A DNA stretch of 64,000 bases from JAKAIY01 sp963809385. GTDB taxonomy: Bacteria > Chloroflexota > Ktedonobacteria > Ktedonobacterales > JADMIN01. Positions 17,653 through 27,416 of the stretch are shown one piece after another; positions within the stretch are counted from its first letter, which is position 1; every line of letters begins with the position of its first letter. The stretch lies in contig CAWEJL010000007.1 in the NCBI GenBank assembly GCA_963809385.1, positions 1-64,000 of the forward strand, in the 5' to 3' direction. A program made the translations under genes and the position numbers. The notes beneath the pieces are model-generated. The model had not been told where the DNA came from. It was given only the letters and a program-made list of their open reading frames with translations, and did not search any database.

Positions 17653-18420
17653 ATGTTGCTGGAGAACAAAGTGGCCATTGTAACCGGTGGCGATAGTGGA
17701 ATCGGCCACGCGATCAGCGTCGTCTTGGCGCAAGCGGGGGCCATGGTAACGATCAACTATCACCGCGACTCGGTCGCCGCGGAAGCGACACTTCAGCAGA
17801 TCAAGGAAGCGGGCGGGAAAGCGCAGGTTATCCAGGGCGATGTTTCGCGCCCGGAGGATATTCAGGCCCTGGTGGATATGACAGTGCGCACTTTCGGGCG
17901 TCTGGATGTGATGATCAACAACGCCGGGATGGAGACCCGCGCCTCGTTACTCGAGACGACCGAACAGCAATTCGATACGGTGATCGGCGTTGACTTGAAG
18001 AGCGCGTTCTTCGGCACGCAGATCGCCGCCCGGCAAATGATCCGGCAGGGCGGCGGCGGCCACATCATCAATATGTCATCGGTCCATGAGGACTGGCCCA
18101 TGCCCGGAAATATCGCCTATTGTTGCGCGAAAGGCGGCATGCGCATGCTGACGCGCACCGCTGGCGTGGAGTTGGGGCCGCACGGCATTTTTGTCGTCAA
18201 TGTCGGCCCCGGCGCCGTAGACACCCCGATAGACGCCGCTACCCTGGCCGACCCTACACAGAAAGCCCGGCTTGACGCCGCGATACCACGCGGCCGCGTC
18301 GCTCAGCCAGCCGAAATCGCGAACCTGGTGGCCTGGCTCTCCTCCGATCAAGCGAGCTATACCACCGCCACGACCTATTTCATCGATGGCGGCATCATGC
18401 ACGGCAGCGTCGGACTCTAA
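17653..18420 (+). CDS. Short-chain dehydrogenase/reductase
   Basis: A 255-residue classical SDR, resembling glucose 1-dehydrogenase-type enzymes. Cofactor loop TGGDSGIG (about 11-18), NNAG near 89, Ser in INMSSVHED (about 141) and the Tyr-x-x-x-Lys pair in AYCCAKGG (about 155-159), then GPGAVDTP and a C-terminal YFIDGGI. Acidic/basic context after strand 2 (NYHRDS) suggests NADP(H) preference, as inference. Start at 17653 follows GGGAG at about seven bases. It stands alone; substrate unknown. Confidence 0.9.
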   Translation: MLLENKVAIVTGGDSGIGHAISVVLAQAGAMVTINYHRDSVAAEATLQQIKEAGGKAQVIQGDVSRPEDIQALVDMTVRTFGRLDVMINNAGMETRASLLETTEQQFDTVIGVDLKSAFFGTQIAARQMIRQGGGGHIINMSSVHEDWPMPGNIAYCCAKGGMRMLTRTAGVELGPHGIFVVNVGPGAVDTPIDAATLADPTQKARLDAAIPRGRVAQPAEIANLVAWLSSDQASYTTATTYFIDGGIMHGSVGL

Positions 18421-18510
18421 TCCACCGCCTCCGATCAGGGCGTCGCGCGACAGTGACTCGATGACGAAGATGGTCTGACCCCGATTGCGTTGGAGATGAG
18501 GCCCGGATGG

Positions 18511-18804
18511 TCAAATGATATATTCGCGCTCCAACGCGCCGCGTATCCATATCTGGTGCATCGCCTGGCAGATCCATAGCCAATCTGAGCGCCCCTGGTG
18601 ATCCAGATATGGCCACGCGAGCGCCGCCGCGAATGTCGAGTAGCCAGCGAGCGGACGCACGCGCATAGCCCGCGCCGCGGCGCGCGCTTCCATCGCGGCG
18701 GTGGGATCGCGGGATTGCAGCTCGAGGAGCACGACCTCCCACATCGCATCGCGCGCCCGGCGCGCCTCAAACATCGCCTGCCGTATGCCCTCAGCCCTAT
18801 CCAC
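18511..18804 (-). CDS. Small protein of unknown function
   Basis: 97 residues, GTG start at 18804 with AAGGAG nine bases upstream, which is the main support. The N-terminal half is an Ala/Arg-rich helix (IRQAMFEARRARDAMWEV), the C-terminal half is Trp/Leu rich (LAWPYLDHQGRSDWLWICQAMHQIW) and ends LEREYII. There is no signal peptide or clear membrane span. I do not recognise a family. It converges with the SDR gene and lies downstream of the kinase gene on the same strand, separated by 72 bp. Confidence 0.55.
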   Translation of the reverse strand: MDRAEGIRQAMFEARRARDAMWEVVLLELQSRDPTAAMEARAAARAMRVRPLAGYSTFAAALAWPYLDHQGRSDWLWICQAMHQIWIRGALEREYII

Positions 18805-18876
18805 TTCCCACTCTCCTTCACACGACGGAAACGCGATGACGGATGACGCTCGTAGGGCTTTTCTTACGGAAACCGA

Positions 18877-21800
18877 TCACTTGTCTTTTCCCGCGCTTGC
18901 GTCCGGCTTCCGCGTTGAATCGCTGCCCAGTGGCGCCGTTTGCTCGCCCCCCGTATACAGCGGAAGCCGGATGGTAAACACTGCCCCTTGCCCTTCAGGA
19001 GCGCGTGCCTTGATCTCTCCGCCGAGCGCCTTGACCAGCTGCTGCACGATATACAAACCGAGGCCTAACCCACCATGATACGGCTGGCGGTCATGAAGCG
19101 CTTGATAGAATGGGGTAAAGAGGAATTTCAAGTCCGCCGCCGCGATACCGGGTCCGTAGTCCCGCACCTCAAGCTCCGCCCTATCGGCGGCGTTCTTTTC
19201 GTGGACGCGTCGCATGCGCACGTCAATTCGCGCGCTATCCGGCGCGTACCTCAGCGCGTTTGACAGCAGATTCTGCAGAATCTGCTGGATTCGCAATGCG
19301 TCGCCCAGAACGAAGAGCGGCTCAATCTCAGACTCCGCCTGTACGACAATCGGCGGGTGAGGCTGGTTTGGACGCTGTATGAGCTCTATATCTTCCACAG
19401 ACTGGCGGACGAGCGCGACAAGATCCACTGGCTCCAGTGTGAGCTCGAGCTTGTCGTGCTGTATGCGTTGCAAGTCCTTGAGATCGTTCGCCATGACATC
19501 TATATGGCGCGCGTACCGCCTCGCATTCGTGACCAGCGATCGCGCGCGCTCACCAGCCGCGCCAGCAGGTAGCTGTTTCTGGATCATCTCAAGCGTGAGC
19601 ATGAGGGAGGTCAATGGGTTCTTGATCTCATGGCTCGCCCTCGCCAGGAACCGCTCATACAAGCCGCGTATACTGCGATCGGAGAGGTCGCGAATGGTCA
19701 CGACCCCGCCTAATGTGGTCCCCCCAGCGCGAATGGGCTCTCCAGTGGCTTCGAACCAGCGTCGGGAGCCATCCGGCGCGGGTATCGTGAACGCGATGAT
19801 AAAGGGCTCGTCCTCACCCACACGCCGCCAGGGAGCCGCCTCAGGGGGCAAAGGGTTCCCCAATACGTCTTCGAGCGCGAGATGGGCGTCCGCGTCGCCA
19901 AAGAGGCGTCGGTAGGCGTCGTTTATCAGCGTCTGTTTCCTGTATGCGTCTACCGCAAGTAGCGCGTCCCCCATGCTCGACAAGATGGCTTGCAGCTGCG
20001 CCCGCTCGCGCTCGCTGGCCTGGCGTTGCGCATCCTTCTCTTGAGCGAGGATTTGTAGCTCCAGGGTTCGCGCCAGCAAGTCATCATTGGTGGTATGGAG
20101 TTCCTCAACGGTGGCCTCCAGCTCCTCATTGAGGGTTTCCAACTCTTCATTGGTCGCCTGCATCTCCTCATTGAAGGTGATCGTTTCCTCGGAAGCGGCT
20201 TGCGCCTCCTCCTGAGCCACGAGGATCTCTTCGTTGGCGCGTAGCAAGTTGTCGCTGGTCTCGCGCAGCTCCTGGTTCGCGGCGCGCAGCTCGTGATTGA
20301 GCGTGCGCTCCGCTTCGAGTTGCTGGGTCAAGCGCGCAATCGCCTCCGCCTGTGTGGAGCTTCGCTGTTCGCTTTGTGACGTACCCCCGCGTTGCGTAGG
20401 CGCCGGAGTGTTCTCAGTCGAATTTCGCGGGGGTTCGGCATGCGTGGCTTCTGCGATGAGGAGAATCACGGCTTCGACAGTAGGGGAAGCGTTCCCAGTG
20501 GAAACGCTTCCCATCTGTGTGTAGGGATAGCAGGTGATCTGAAGGAGATGCTTGTCCTCTTGCCCGCTCGGCTCCAGCTCGACGCTGATCGTTCCCGCGC
20601 TCGGTGATCGCGCTCCCCCCATCTGAAACATGGCGTCAATCGCCGCCCGCAGTGGTTTGGTGGGAACTCGCGTGGCGAGGTGCAGCACATCCTTGCCGAT
20701 GGCTGGGCGGATGATGTCCAGCATTGTGTAGGCTGCGCTGTTGATGGTCTGGACGTCGTAATTGCGATCAACCACGACCACACCAACCGGCAAGCCGAGA
20801 ATCTGGTCGGCGAACCGCTCACGAGATGTGTACACCCGTTGCTCGATCTCTCGTGTAAGGGTTTGCTCACTATTCGTCAATATGGGAGAAGCCGCGTGCT
20901 CGCCAGCGGGAACAATGCGCAGCCCCTCAGCGGTGAGCGTGTCGGGCGCGGTATCAGCAAGAACCGGCGGGGTCTCATAGGATCTTCGCCCCCTGTCCAA
21001 ATTGAGAGGAAGCGGCGGCGCCAGCACGCGATCCCCCCGGCGACGATAGACCCTGAAATGGGGATGGGCGAGACTGAAGTAGGTACTCAGCGCGCCCGCG
21101 GTTTCCGCATTGCCCAATACGAGGTATCCGCCATCACGTAGCGAGAACGCGAATGCCTGGAGCGTGTGCATCTGTAGCTCAGTCGTGAAATAGATCAGCA
21201 CATTCCGGCAGACCACCATATCCATGCGGGGAAATGGAGCGCGGTGTCCCAGGTCATGCTCGCCAAATATCACCATATTGCGTATGAATTTCGTGACCTC
21301 GTAGCCGTGATCTGTCGGAGTAAAATAGCGCGCTCGCAGGTCTTCCGGCATGCTCGCTAACGCCGCCGCTGGGTACTGGCCGCGACGGGCGAAGGCGATC
21401 GCATCGGCGTCTACATCGGTAGCGAAGATGCGAATATTGAACTGGAGCGCTTCTTCTGGACCCAAGACTTCCGCCAGGAGAATGGCGAGGGAGAAAGGCT
21501 CTTCTCCGGTCGCGCATCCCGCCGACCAGATGCGCAGCTCTTTGCCGCTTTCTCGCGCGCGCGCGATCATGCCTGGGATGATCTGCTCGCGAAGAAAGTC
21601 AAAGAGTAACTGGTCGCGAAAGAATTCGGTCACGTTGATCAAAAAGCTCGCGACCAGGCGCTGATATTCCTCGGGGTGTTTATCCAGGAAGCGGTTGTAG
21701 TCGAGCAAGGTTTCAGCGCCTGTCGCCGCCATCCGGCGATGCAGACGCCGCAGGATGGTCGGGCTCTTGTACCGGGTAAAATCAATGCCCGCGTGCTGCC

Positions 21801-22437
21801 GTACTTTTTCGAGCAGGTCAGGCAATATGTCAGAGACGCTTTGACTCGTCAGGTTTTGCGCGCCGCTGATGATATTGGTGATCAGCGGGCCCATGCGCTC
21901 CAGGTCCACGACGAGATCAACGGTGGTAGGCGCCAGCGACGCTGGCATCGCCGGATAGCTGGCTGTAGCGGGGTTCTGGATCAGCACGGCGCCGCCGGCC
22001 GCTTTCACCTCACGCGCGCCCGCCGTTCCATCCGAGCCAGAGCCGGTGAGAATGACAGCGATGACGCGCTCGCCATAGGCATGCGCGGCGCTGTTGAGCA
22101 GCCGGTCAATGGATGGCAACGGGTGCTGGCCCGCGCCTGGCAGCAAGTGGACTACGTCATCGGCAATCTCGACATCCCGGTTCGCCGGAATAACGTAGAT
22201 CACGCCATCTACCAGGTGCTCAGGCGCGTCCTCGCCCACCGTGCGCACGGGAAGCTTGCTGCGTCTGGCGAGGATCTGGCCGAGGTGGCTGGTCGAGTTC
22301 GGATCAATGTGCTGTGCGATCACGATTGGCACAGACAGTGACGCTGGTAGGGTAGCCACGAGAAGCGAGAGCGCCTCGATACCGCCTGCTGATGCGCCGA
22401 CCACCACCAGATCATAGAGCCGCTGTTGCTTCGTCAT
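18877..22437 (-). CDS. CheB-CheR-PAS-histidine kinase fusion
   Basis: 1186 residues. In order: CheB methylesterase (about 8-195: VVGASAGGIEAL, AQHIDPNS, TGSGSDGT = Ser/His/Asp triad), CheR methyltransferase (about 215-480: WSAGCATGEEPFSLA binds SAM; PRMDMVVCRNVLIYF), a linker with a PAS-like piece, a long coiled coil (about 680-800, LRAANQELRETSDNLL and following heptads), a PAS domain, HisKA with phospho-acceptor His in RASHEIKNPLTSL, and HATPase_c (N box LLSNALRYAP, DYGPGIA, GLGLGLYIVQQL). Such fusions act outside flagellar chemotaxis; no other che gene is near. The start at 22437 has AGGAAG upstream; 22491 lacks one. The CheB receiver domain is absent, as usual in these fusions. Confidence 0.93.
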   Translation of the reverse strand: MTKQQRLYDLVVVGASAGGIEALSLLVATLPASLSVPIVIAQHIDPNSTSHLGQILARRSKLPVRTVGEDAPEHLVDGVIYVIPANRDVEIADDVVHLLPGAGQHPLPSIDRLLNSAAHAYGERVIAVILTGSGSDGTAGAREVKAAGGAVLIQNPATASYPAMPASLAPTTVDLVVDLERMGPLITNIISGAQNLTSQSVSDILPDLLEKVRQHAGIDFTRYKSPTILRRLHRRMAATGAETLLDYNRFLDKHPEEYQRLVASFLINVTEFFRDQLLFDFLREQIIPGMIARARESGKELRIWSAGCATGEEPFSLAILLAEVLGPEEALQFNIRIFATDVDADAIAFARRGQYPAAALASMPEDLRARYFTPTDHGYEVTKFIRNMVIFGEHDLGHRAPFPRMDMVVCRNVLIYFTTELQMHTLQAFAFSLRDGGYLVLGNAETAGALSTYFSLAHPHFRVYRRRGDRVLAPPLPLNLDRGRRSYETPPVLADTAPDTLTAEGLRIVPAGEHAASPILTNSEQTLTREIEQRVYTSRERFADQILGLPVGVVVVDRNYDVQTINSAAYTMLDIIRPAIGKDVLHLATRVPTKPLRAAIDAMFQMGGARSPSAGTISVELEPSGQEDKHLLQITCYPYTQMGSVSTGNASPTVEAVILLIAEATHAEPPRNSTENTPAPTQRGGTSQSEQRSSTQAEAIARLTQQLEAERTLNHELRAANQELRETSDNLLRANEEILVAQEEAQAASEETITFNEEMQATNEELETLNEELEATVEELHTTNDDLLARTLELQILAQEKDAQRQASERERAQLQAILSSMGDALLAVDAYRKQTLINDAYRRLFGDADAHLALEDVLGNPLPPEAAPWRRVGEDEPFIIAFTIPAPDGSRRWFEATGEPIRAGGTTLGGVVTIRDLSDRSIRGLYERFLARASHEIKNPLTSLMLTLEMIQKQLPAGAAGERARSLVTNARRYARHIDVMANDLKDLQRIQHDKLELTLEPVDLVALVRQSVEDIELIQRPNQPHPPIVVQAESEIEPLFVLGDALRIQQILQNLLSNALRYAPDSARIDVRMRRVHEKNAADRAELEVRDYGPGIAAADLKFLFTPFYQALHDRQPYHGGLGLGLYIVQQLVKALGGEIKARAPEGQGAVFTIRLPLYTGGEQTAPLGSDSTRKPDASAGKDK

Positions 22438-22956
22438 CGTCACGTACTTCCTACTGCTTCTTGATAGCAGTCTTTCGCGCTGAGACGACAATGTGGCAGA
22501 AACACAACGGTGGAGGTGGAATGGCGCTCGAAGAACTCTCGATCAACGATTGCGAGCCGTTTTCCGCCCATGTATAGGGGCCGCACACGTCAGAGCTATA
22601 GCGTATAGCTCGCGGGAATAATCAGGCTCGCGACACACGCGACGCCCGTTGAGATAGGGAGCTTTTTTGTATCAACGGCTCATTTACCGTTTGGCCCCAC
22701 CTATCCCCAAGCAAACAGATACCAGACGCTATCACACCGAGAGATATCGGGCGCCCATCGCTTTTTGCTCCATTCTGACGATTGTATCACAAAGCGCGCA
22801 TCTCATCGCTCGCTGCTGTGTGGGCGCGATAACGGCATGAAGCGCTTATTTCGACCCCTCACCCCAGCTTCCTGCCGGGCGGTTGCGGTATGCTTTTCTG
22901 GGAGCGCCGCGCCCGGCGCGCTCTGGACGGAATAGAGGAGCGTGGAGGTCGAGCGA
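22438..22956. other. Intergenic region upstream of divergent kinase and menA genes
   Basis: About 520 bp without a supportable gene; short frames here lack ribosome-binding sites. It holds a hairpin GAGCTATA-GCG-TATAGCTC (22593-22611) and an imperfect dyad CCGTTGA...TCAACGG around a T6 run near 22650-22680. The region must contain both promoters, but I see no clear -35/-10 pair. Confidence 0.6.
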
Positions 22957-23970
22957 ATGCGTATGGAGGAGGTGGAACAGTCCACTCAGTCGAAAGGCGC
23001 CGCGCCGGATGAGGACAGCGCCAAGCGACCTCCCTGGCGCGTCTGGTTCAACACCGCGCGGCCCGCTACGCTGACGGCGGCGGTGGCGCCTGTGCTGGTG
23101 GGGACGGCGGTCGCCGCCTATCGAGGGAGCTTTCATCCTGGCGTCTTCGCGCTGACGCTGCTCGCGGGCGTCCTGCTCCAAGCGGGCGTCAACTATCTCA
23201 ATGAGTACTTTGACTGGCGCTACGGCCTGGATACCGAGCATTCACAAGGCTCGATGACGGTCATCTTCCGGGGCGAGATGACGGGCGCGCAGGTGCTGGG
23301 GATGGGGCTGGCCTGCTTCGCGGCGGCGGCGGCGCTGGGAATCTGGCTGATCGTCGTGATAGGCCCCGCGATCTTGCTCTTTGGCCTCGCCGCGCTCTTT
23401 ACCGGCTACTTCTATAGCGCCAGGCCCTTCTCGTTCGCCGCGCGCGGTCTAGGCGACCTGATGGTCTACCTGGCGATGGGATTCCTGATGGTCTGGGGAG
23501 CGTACTACACGCAGATCCCCGCCTGGTCGTGGATGGCGTTCGCGGCGAGCGTCCCGGCGGGTCTGCTGGTCGTCGCCATCCTGAATATGAACAACGTGCG
23601 GGACTACTCGGATGATCTGGCGGTCAACAAGCGCACGCTTCCCGTCCGTTTCGGCAAACTGTTCGGTGTCCGCTATCACGCCGCGCTGCTCTACGGGGCC
23701 TATGGCGCGACGACGCTGTTCGTCATTCTGGGCTACCTGAGCCCGAGCCTGGGCCTCGGGCTGCCGTGGCCCGCGCTGTTGGTGTGGGCGACATTCCCGG
23801 CGGCTTACCGCAACGTGCGCGCCGTCAACGCTGTCTGGCGGCGCGACCGTGACCCAGTACTGCGCATGGGTGTCCGCCAGACCGCCGCGCTGCACTTCCA
23901 ATTCTGCGCGGCGCTGGCGGCGGGCATCGTTCTGGCGGTTCTCCCACGCGCGCTCCATCTGCCTATGTGA
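22957..23970 (+). CDS. menA: 1,4-dihydroxy-2-naphthoate polyprenyltransferase
   Basis: UbiA-family membrane enzyme that prenylates 1,4-dihydroxy-2-naphthoate to demethylmenaquinone. 337 residues with about eight to nine helices. The two Asp-rich motifs are visible: NYLNEYFDWRYGLDTEHSQG near residue 80-100 and LNMNNVRDYSDDLAVNKRTL near 210-230, typical of MenA. The N-terminal start ...RPPWRVWFNTARPATLTAAVAPVLVG is the MenA entry helix. Start at 22957 has GGAGG eight bases upstream; ATG 22963 is also possible. The adjacent gene does not belong to the menaquinone pathway. Confidence 0.9.
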   Translation: MRMEEVEQSTQSKGAAPDEDSAKRPPWRVWFNTARPATLTAAVAPVLVGTAVAAYRGSFHPGVFALTLLAGVLLQAGVNYLNEYFDWRYGLDTEHSQGSMTVIFRGEMTGAQVLGMGLACFAAAAALGIWLIVVIGPAILLFGLAALFTGYFYSARPFSFAARGLGDLMVYLAMGFLMVWGAYYTQIPAWSWMAFAASVPAGLLVVAILNMNNVRDYSDDLAVNKRTLPVRFGKLFGVRYHAALLYGAYGATTLFVILGYLSPSLGLGLPWPALLVWATFPAAYRNVRAVNAVWRRDRDPVLRMGVRQTAALHFQFCAALAAGIVLAVLPRALHLPM

Positions 23971-23979
23971 GCGGTCGCG

Positions 23980-24876
23980 CTACGCGCCTACCCACAGCCA
24001 CGCTGGGCCGGAAATTTCCGCCAGCGTCAGTGGCCGCGCCTGGCCGCGCTCCTGGAGCCGGGTGAGCGCGGCGTCAAGCTCCGCCTGGGGCAGGCCGAGC
24101 GCGCGGGAGAGCGGCTTGGTCGCCGCCCAGATGGCCCCCGGCAGGTAGCGCGTGAGCAACTGGTCGAGCGCCTGCTCGCGGGTAAGCCGCTCCGCCGCGT
24201 CCACATGCTCGCGATAGCTCACACTGAACAGCGTATGCCCCATTCCCGTCATCTCGCCCTCACCGGACGCTTCACCCGGCGCGGGCGCCGGGTCACTAGC
24301 CGCCCGCGCGTCGGGCGAGAATACGCGGGTCAGCAGCAGGCGCGCGTCCAGCTCGGCGAGCGCTTTCGCATAGGCCGCGCGCTGCTCCTTGCCAGTTGGG
24401 AAATTTGCGGCCTCGCGAAGCTCGCTCGTGCTGAGCGGGCGCTCCGCCTCCTCCAGCGCTCGCGCCACCCGGTGCGCCTCAGGCGAGATGATTCCCAGAT
24501 GCAGCAACTCGTCGGGCATGCGCGGGTCACTCATCAGCCGCAGCGTGGCAGGCAGCAAGTCCCAGGCGATCCATGTCGGGCGCTTGCGCACAACGACCGT
24601 ATAGCACGCCACCGCCCGGCGTCCGAGAACCCACCGCCAGGTATAGACCTCGCCCGATGGGCTGTCCCACTTCGAGTCCGTTGGGCGCTCTGGATCGCCG
24701 ACAAAAGCGGAATACAGATTGGGCGTCTCGAGCGTGACAGGATAGAGTGTCACCAGTCCAAGAGCGTTGATGAGCTCCGCGCCTTCATCCGGGCCAGCGA
24801 TGCGCCGCTCTGCTGTCTGCCGCCATGCGGCGAGCCGCTGCGCGCGTAACGCTGGAAACGCTGGCGTCCGCTCCAT
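23980..24876 (-). CDS. AlkZ-like winged-helix DNA-binding protein
   Basis: 298 residues, soluble. The central part (TLYPVTLETPNLYSAFVGD, SGEVYTWRWVLGRRAVACY, RPTWIAWDLLPATLRL) resembles the uncharacterised AlkZ/YcaQ-related group, followed by winged-helix-type segments (LSTSELREAANF, ALAELDARLLLTRVF). Related proteins include DNA glycosylases for crosslink repair, but the catalytic QxQ-type motif is not evident here, so an enzymatic role is not claimed. Start MERTPAF at 24876 is fixed by GGGAGG seven bases upstream; the open frame before it is low-complexity. It converges with menA, 9 bp apart. Confidence 0.6.
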   Translation of the reverse strand: MERTPAFPALRAQRLAAWRQTAERRIAGPDEGAELINALGLVTLYPVTLETPNLYSAFVGDPERPTDSKWDSPSGEVYTWRWVLGRRAVACYTVVVRKRPTWIAWDLLPATLRLMSDPRMPDELLHLGIISPEAHRVARALEEAERPLSTSELREAANFPTGKEQRAAYAKALAELDARLLLTRVFSPDARAASDPAPAPGEASGEGEMTGMGHTLFSVSYREHVDAAERLTREQALDQLLTRYLPGAIWAATKPLSRALGLPQAELDAALTRLQERGQARPLTLAEISGPAWLWVGA

Positions 24877-24949
24877 GAAGCGACCTCCCTTAGAATGGTG
24901 AGCTGTGAGATGGATGAAGATGGAACGAAAAAGCGCTGAATAGAGCTTC

Positions 24950-27073
24950 TTATCCTCGGCGGCCCCGGCGGTCACGCGGGCTGACACGCGGCCCCAACGG
25001 CGCCCGCCCGCCACGTCCGGGCGCGCCGCGCGCTGGCCTACCCCAGTCATCCCGCTCATCCTCGTAGCCATCATCGTCGTACGGCTCTTCCTCGCCGTCG
25101 TACTCGTCCTCCTCATCGGCGTACGCGCTGCCCCCATCCTCGTCTTCATCATCCCACAGCGCCCCCATCCCTCCCGTCTCCGCGACAGCGCCCATCTTTC
25201 CGCTCTGCCCAACGGGCGAGGCGAACCGGCCACTCGCGCCCGGCGCGGCGTTTTTAGCATCCTTAGCGTCCAGGGCGGATTTGGGAGCGCGCTCGCGCAG
25301 CCCTGGAGTGATGAACAGAATGACGGCTGTCAGAACCAACCCCGCGCCCGCGCCGCCCAGAACGACCCCGACTGGCAACCCGGGGAAGAGCGCGCTCGCG
25401 CCGATGCTGGCGCGAGCAAATCCAGCGTAGAACAGCGTAAAGAGCGCGGCTCCACCAACGCTGGCCAGCGCGGTCAAGAACCCTTCGCCCGCGCTCAGCG
25501 CGCGGCGCTCGGTTCCATCACGACCGGCGCGTACTTGCCGCCGGGCGGCGATGACACACATGCCATTCGCGACGCCCAGCAGCAGCGCGGCGCCATAGCT
25601 GAAGAGGGGAACAGTGGTCAGCGCGAGCAGCGCCAGCGCCAGGCCGGTGAGCGCCAGCCCCAAGAGCGCGACTGCGCCGGCCGCCTTGCGCGCGGGCGCC
25701 AATTCCGCCAGCAGCGCGCCGAGCGTCAAGCCGCCAGCCTCCAGCGCGATCAGGACGCCGAGATAATAGCCCGCCAGTCCCAGCCGGTCGCTGACGTAGA
25801 AGACCTCCAGCACGCTCAGCCCGCCGCCTACCAGGGCGAGGGAGATCAGCGTTAGGAGCGCGGTGGCGCTGGGCGCGCGCCCACCCGCCAGTCCAAGGCC
25901 GGCGCGGATGTCGCTTATCGCCTGGAATGCGTTCTTTGGCCCCTGCTGATACCACTCTGGCAGCGCCCGCTCGCGCTGGTCGGGCGTCAGGGACATCTCA
26001 GCGCTGGCGTCATCGGCGTCGCTGTCCACGTCGGGATTTCGCGCGGCGGCGAGCAAGTCAGCGCGTGTCGCTTCGTCTGGCGTCGCGCTGGCCAGGGTCG
26101 CTCGTGTGAAGGCGCGACGCTCTTCGGGGAGCGCGTCGAGGAAGCCATCGGAATTGGAGGCTAGCAGGAAGAAAATGGCGGCGGCCAGCGCCACGAGGAT
26201 CACCCGCTCGCCCAGCGCCAGGAACAGCGCGGCGGCCAGCAGTGGCCCGATGACAGTCGCCAGAGCCGCGCCAGCGAACAGGTCGTTGGCGACCAGCTCG
26301 ATCTCGCCTGGCTCCAGGCAGACGCGCGTCGCCGCCACGCGCAGGGCCTGACGTAACCGTCCTGTCAGGCCAATGACAAAGAGCAGCCCGAATAAGACAG
26401 GATAAATCGTCTGGAAGTGCATGCCCACGACACCCAGCGCCGCCGCTACGCGCAGCCGCCCGATCCAGGCCAGCGGGCTGCCAGGCTCGCGAACGCTCTC
26501 GAAATATGGCGCGATGGGGATGGCGATCAGCCAGGGCAAGCCTATTGTCAGGACGCCGAGCATCACCATCAGCGGCGAGCTGGTCAGATAGGCGAGCCAG
26601 ATGATGACTCCGACGCCCAGCACGCTTTCACCGAGCAGGGACGCGACCTCGCCCCGCCAGAGGTGTCCCGCGTTGCCATCATGGAACAGCGCGAACCCGT
26701 TGCGCTTACGCTGGAGCGCTTCCAGATGCGCTGAGGTCTGAAGTCCCTCGCCAGCCATGCTGGCCGCGAACGGGTCGTAATTCTGGGCGGCTGGGGCGCC
26801 CGCTCCCCGGTACGGGCCAAGCGCTCGCTGCTGGCCGCTCGCGCCTGGCGCGAGGGGTCCGCGATATGGCCCAAGCGTGCGCTGCGAGCCGCTCGCGCCT
26901 GGCGCGGCGGGCGCGCCGTAGGGCCGGAACGGGCCGGAACGGTCGGGTGGTGGGCCGGGAGGACGCCGCCCAGAGCCGCCTGTGTTCTGCGGGCCACCTG
27001 ACCGTCCGCGCGGAGAAGCCGCGCGGCGGTCCCACGATCCTCCCGAACCCCCTGGCGGATAGTCACCCGGCAT
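24950..27073 (-). CDS. MFS-like polytopic membrane protein with disordered ends
   Basis: 707 residues. N-terminal 115 residues are Gly/Pro/Arg-rich and include two near-identical units (GASGSQRTLGPYRG, GASGQQRALGPYRG). About twelve hydrophobic helices follow, split into two groups by a charged loop (about 335-405, DEATRADLLAAARNPDVDSDADD). The arrangement resembles the major facilitator fold, without a recognisable drug- or sugar-transporter signature. The C-terminal 100 residues are strongly acidic (DDEDEDGG, DEEDEYDGEEEP) then Arg/Gly-rich. Start at 27073 follows AGGAGA at seven bases. It sits 73 bp upstream of the AlkZ-like gene on the same strand. Function unknown. Confidence 0.75.
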   Translation of the reverse strand: MPGDYPPGGSGGSWDRRAASPRGRSGGPQNTGGSGRRPPGPPPDRSGPFRPYGAPAAPGASGSQRTLGPYRGPLAPGASGQQRALGPYRGAGAPAAQNYDPFAASMAGEGLQTSAHLEALQRKRNGFALFHDGNAGHLWRGEVASLLGESVLGVGVIIWLAYLTSSPLMVMLGVLTIGLPWLIAIPIAPYFESVREPGSPLAWIGRLRVAAALGVVGMHFQTIYPVLFGLLFVIGLTGRLRQALRVAATRVCLEPGEIELVANDLFAGAALATVIGPLLAAALFLALGERVILVALAAAIFFLLASNSDGFLDALPEERRAFTRATLASATPDEATRADLLAAARNPDVDSDADDASAEMSLTPDQRERALPEWYQQGPKNAFQAISDIRAGLGLAGGRAPSATALLTLISLALVGGGLSVLEVFYVSDRLGLAGYYLGVLIALEAGGLTLGALLAELAPARKAAGAVALLGLALTGLALALLALTTVPLFSYGAALLLGVANGMCVIAARRQVRAGRDGTERRALSAGEGFLTALASVGGAALFTLFYAGFARASIGASALFPGLPVGVVLGGAGAGLVLTAVILFITPGLRERAPKSALDAKDAKNAAPGASGRFASPVGQSGKMGAVAETGGMGALWDDEDEDGGSAYADEEDEYDGEEEPYDDDGYEDERDDWGRPARGAPGRGGRAPLGPRVSPRDRRGRRG

Positions 27074-27416
27074 GCGGTCTCTCCTGGCGCTTTCCGGCGG
27101 GGCGCGGAGGGTCACGAGACCCGCTCCAAACCCCGTAGAACACCGGGCAGTATAGGTCTGGGGCGCCCAGTGTGTCAATCGCGCTGGCCCAAACGTTCGC
27201 TCGCCAGGCGCTTCACGTTGCGCAGGTAGGCGGCGCGGTGGCGCTCCGGAGCGCCGTAGTGAGCACGGGGTGAATTCTGCTATACTGGCGACGCTGGTTG
27301 CGCGAGCGCGGGTATAGGAATGAGCGGGGCGTCCGCTTGTGTCATTATCACCCCCGCTCGCGGGCCGTTCGTGTTCCTATTTTGGAGCGCTAGAGAACTA
27401 GGAGCTGGTCTGGCGT

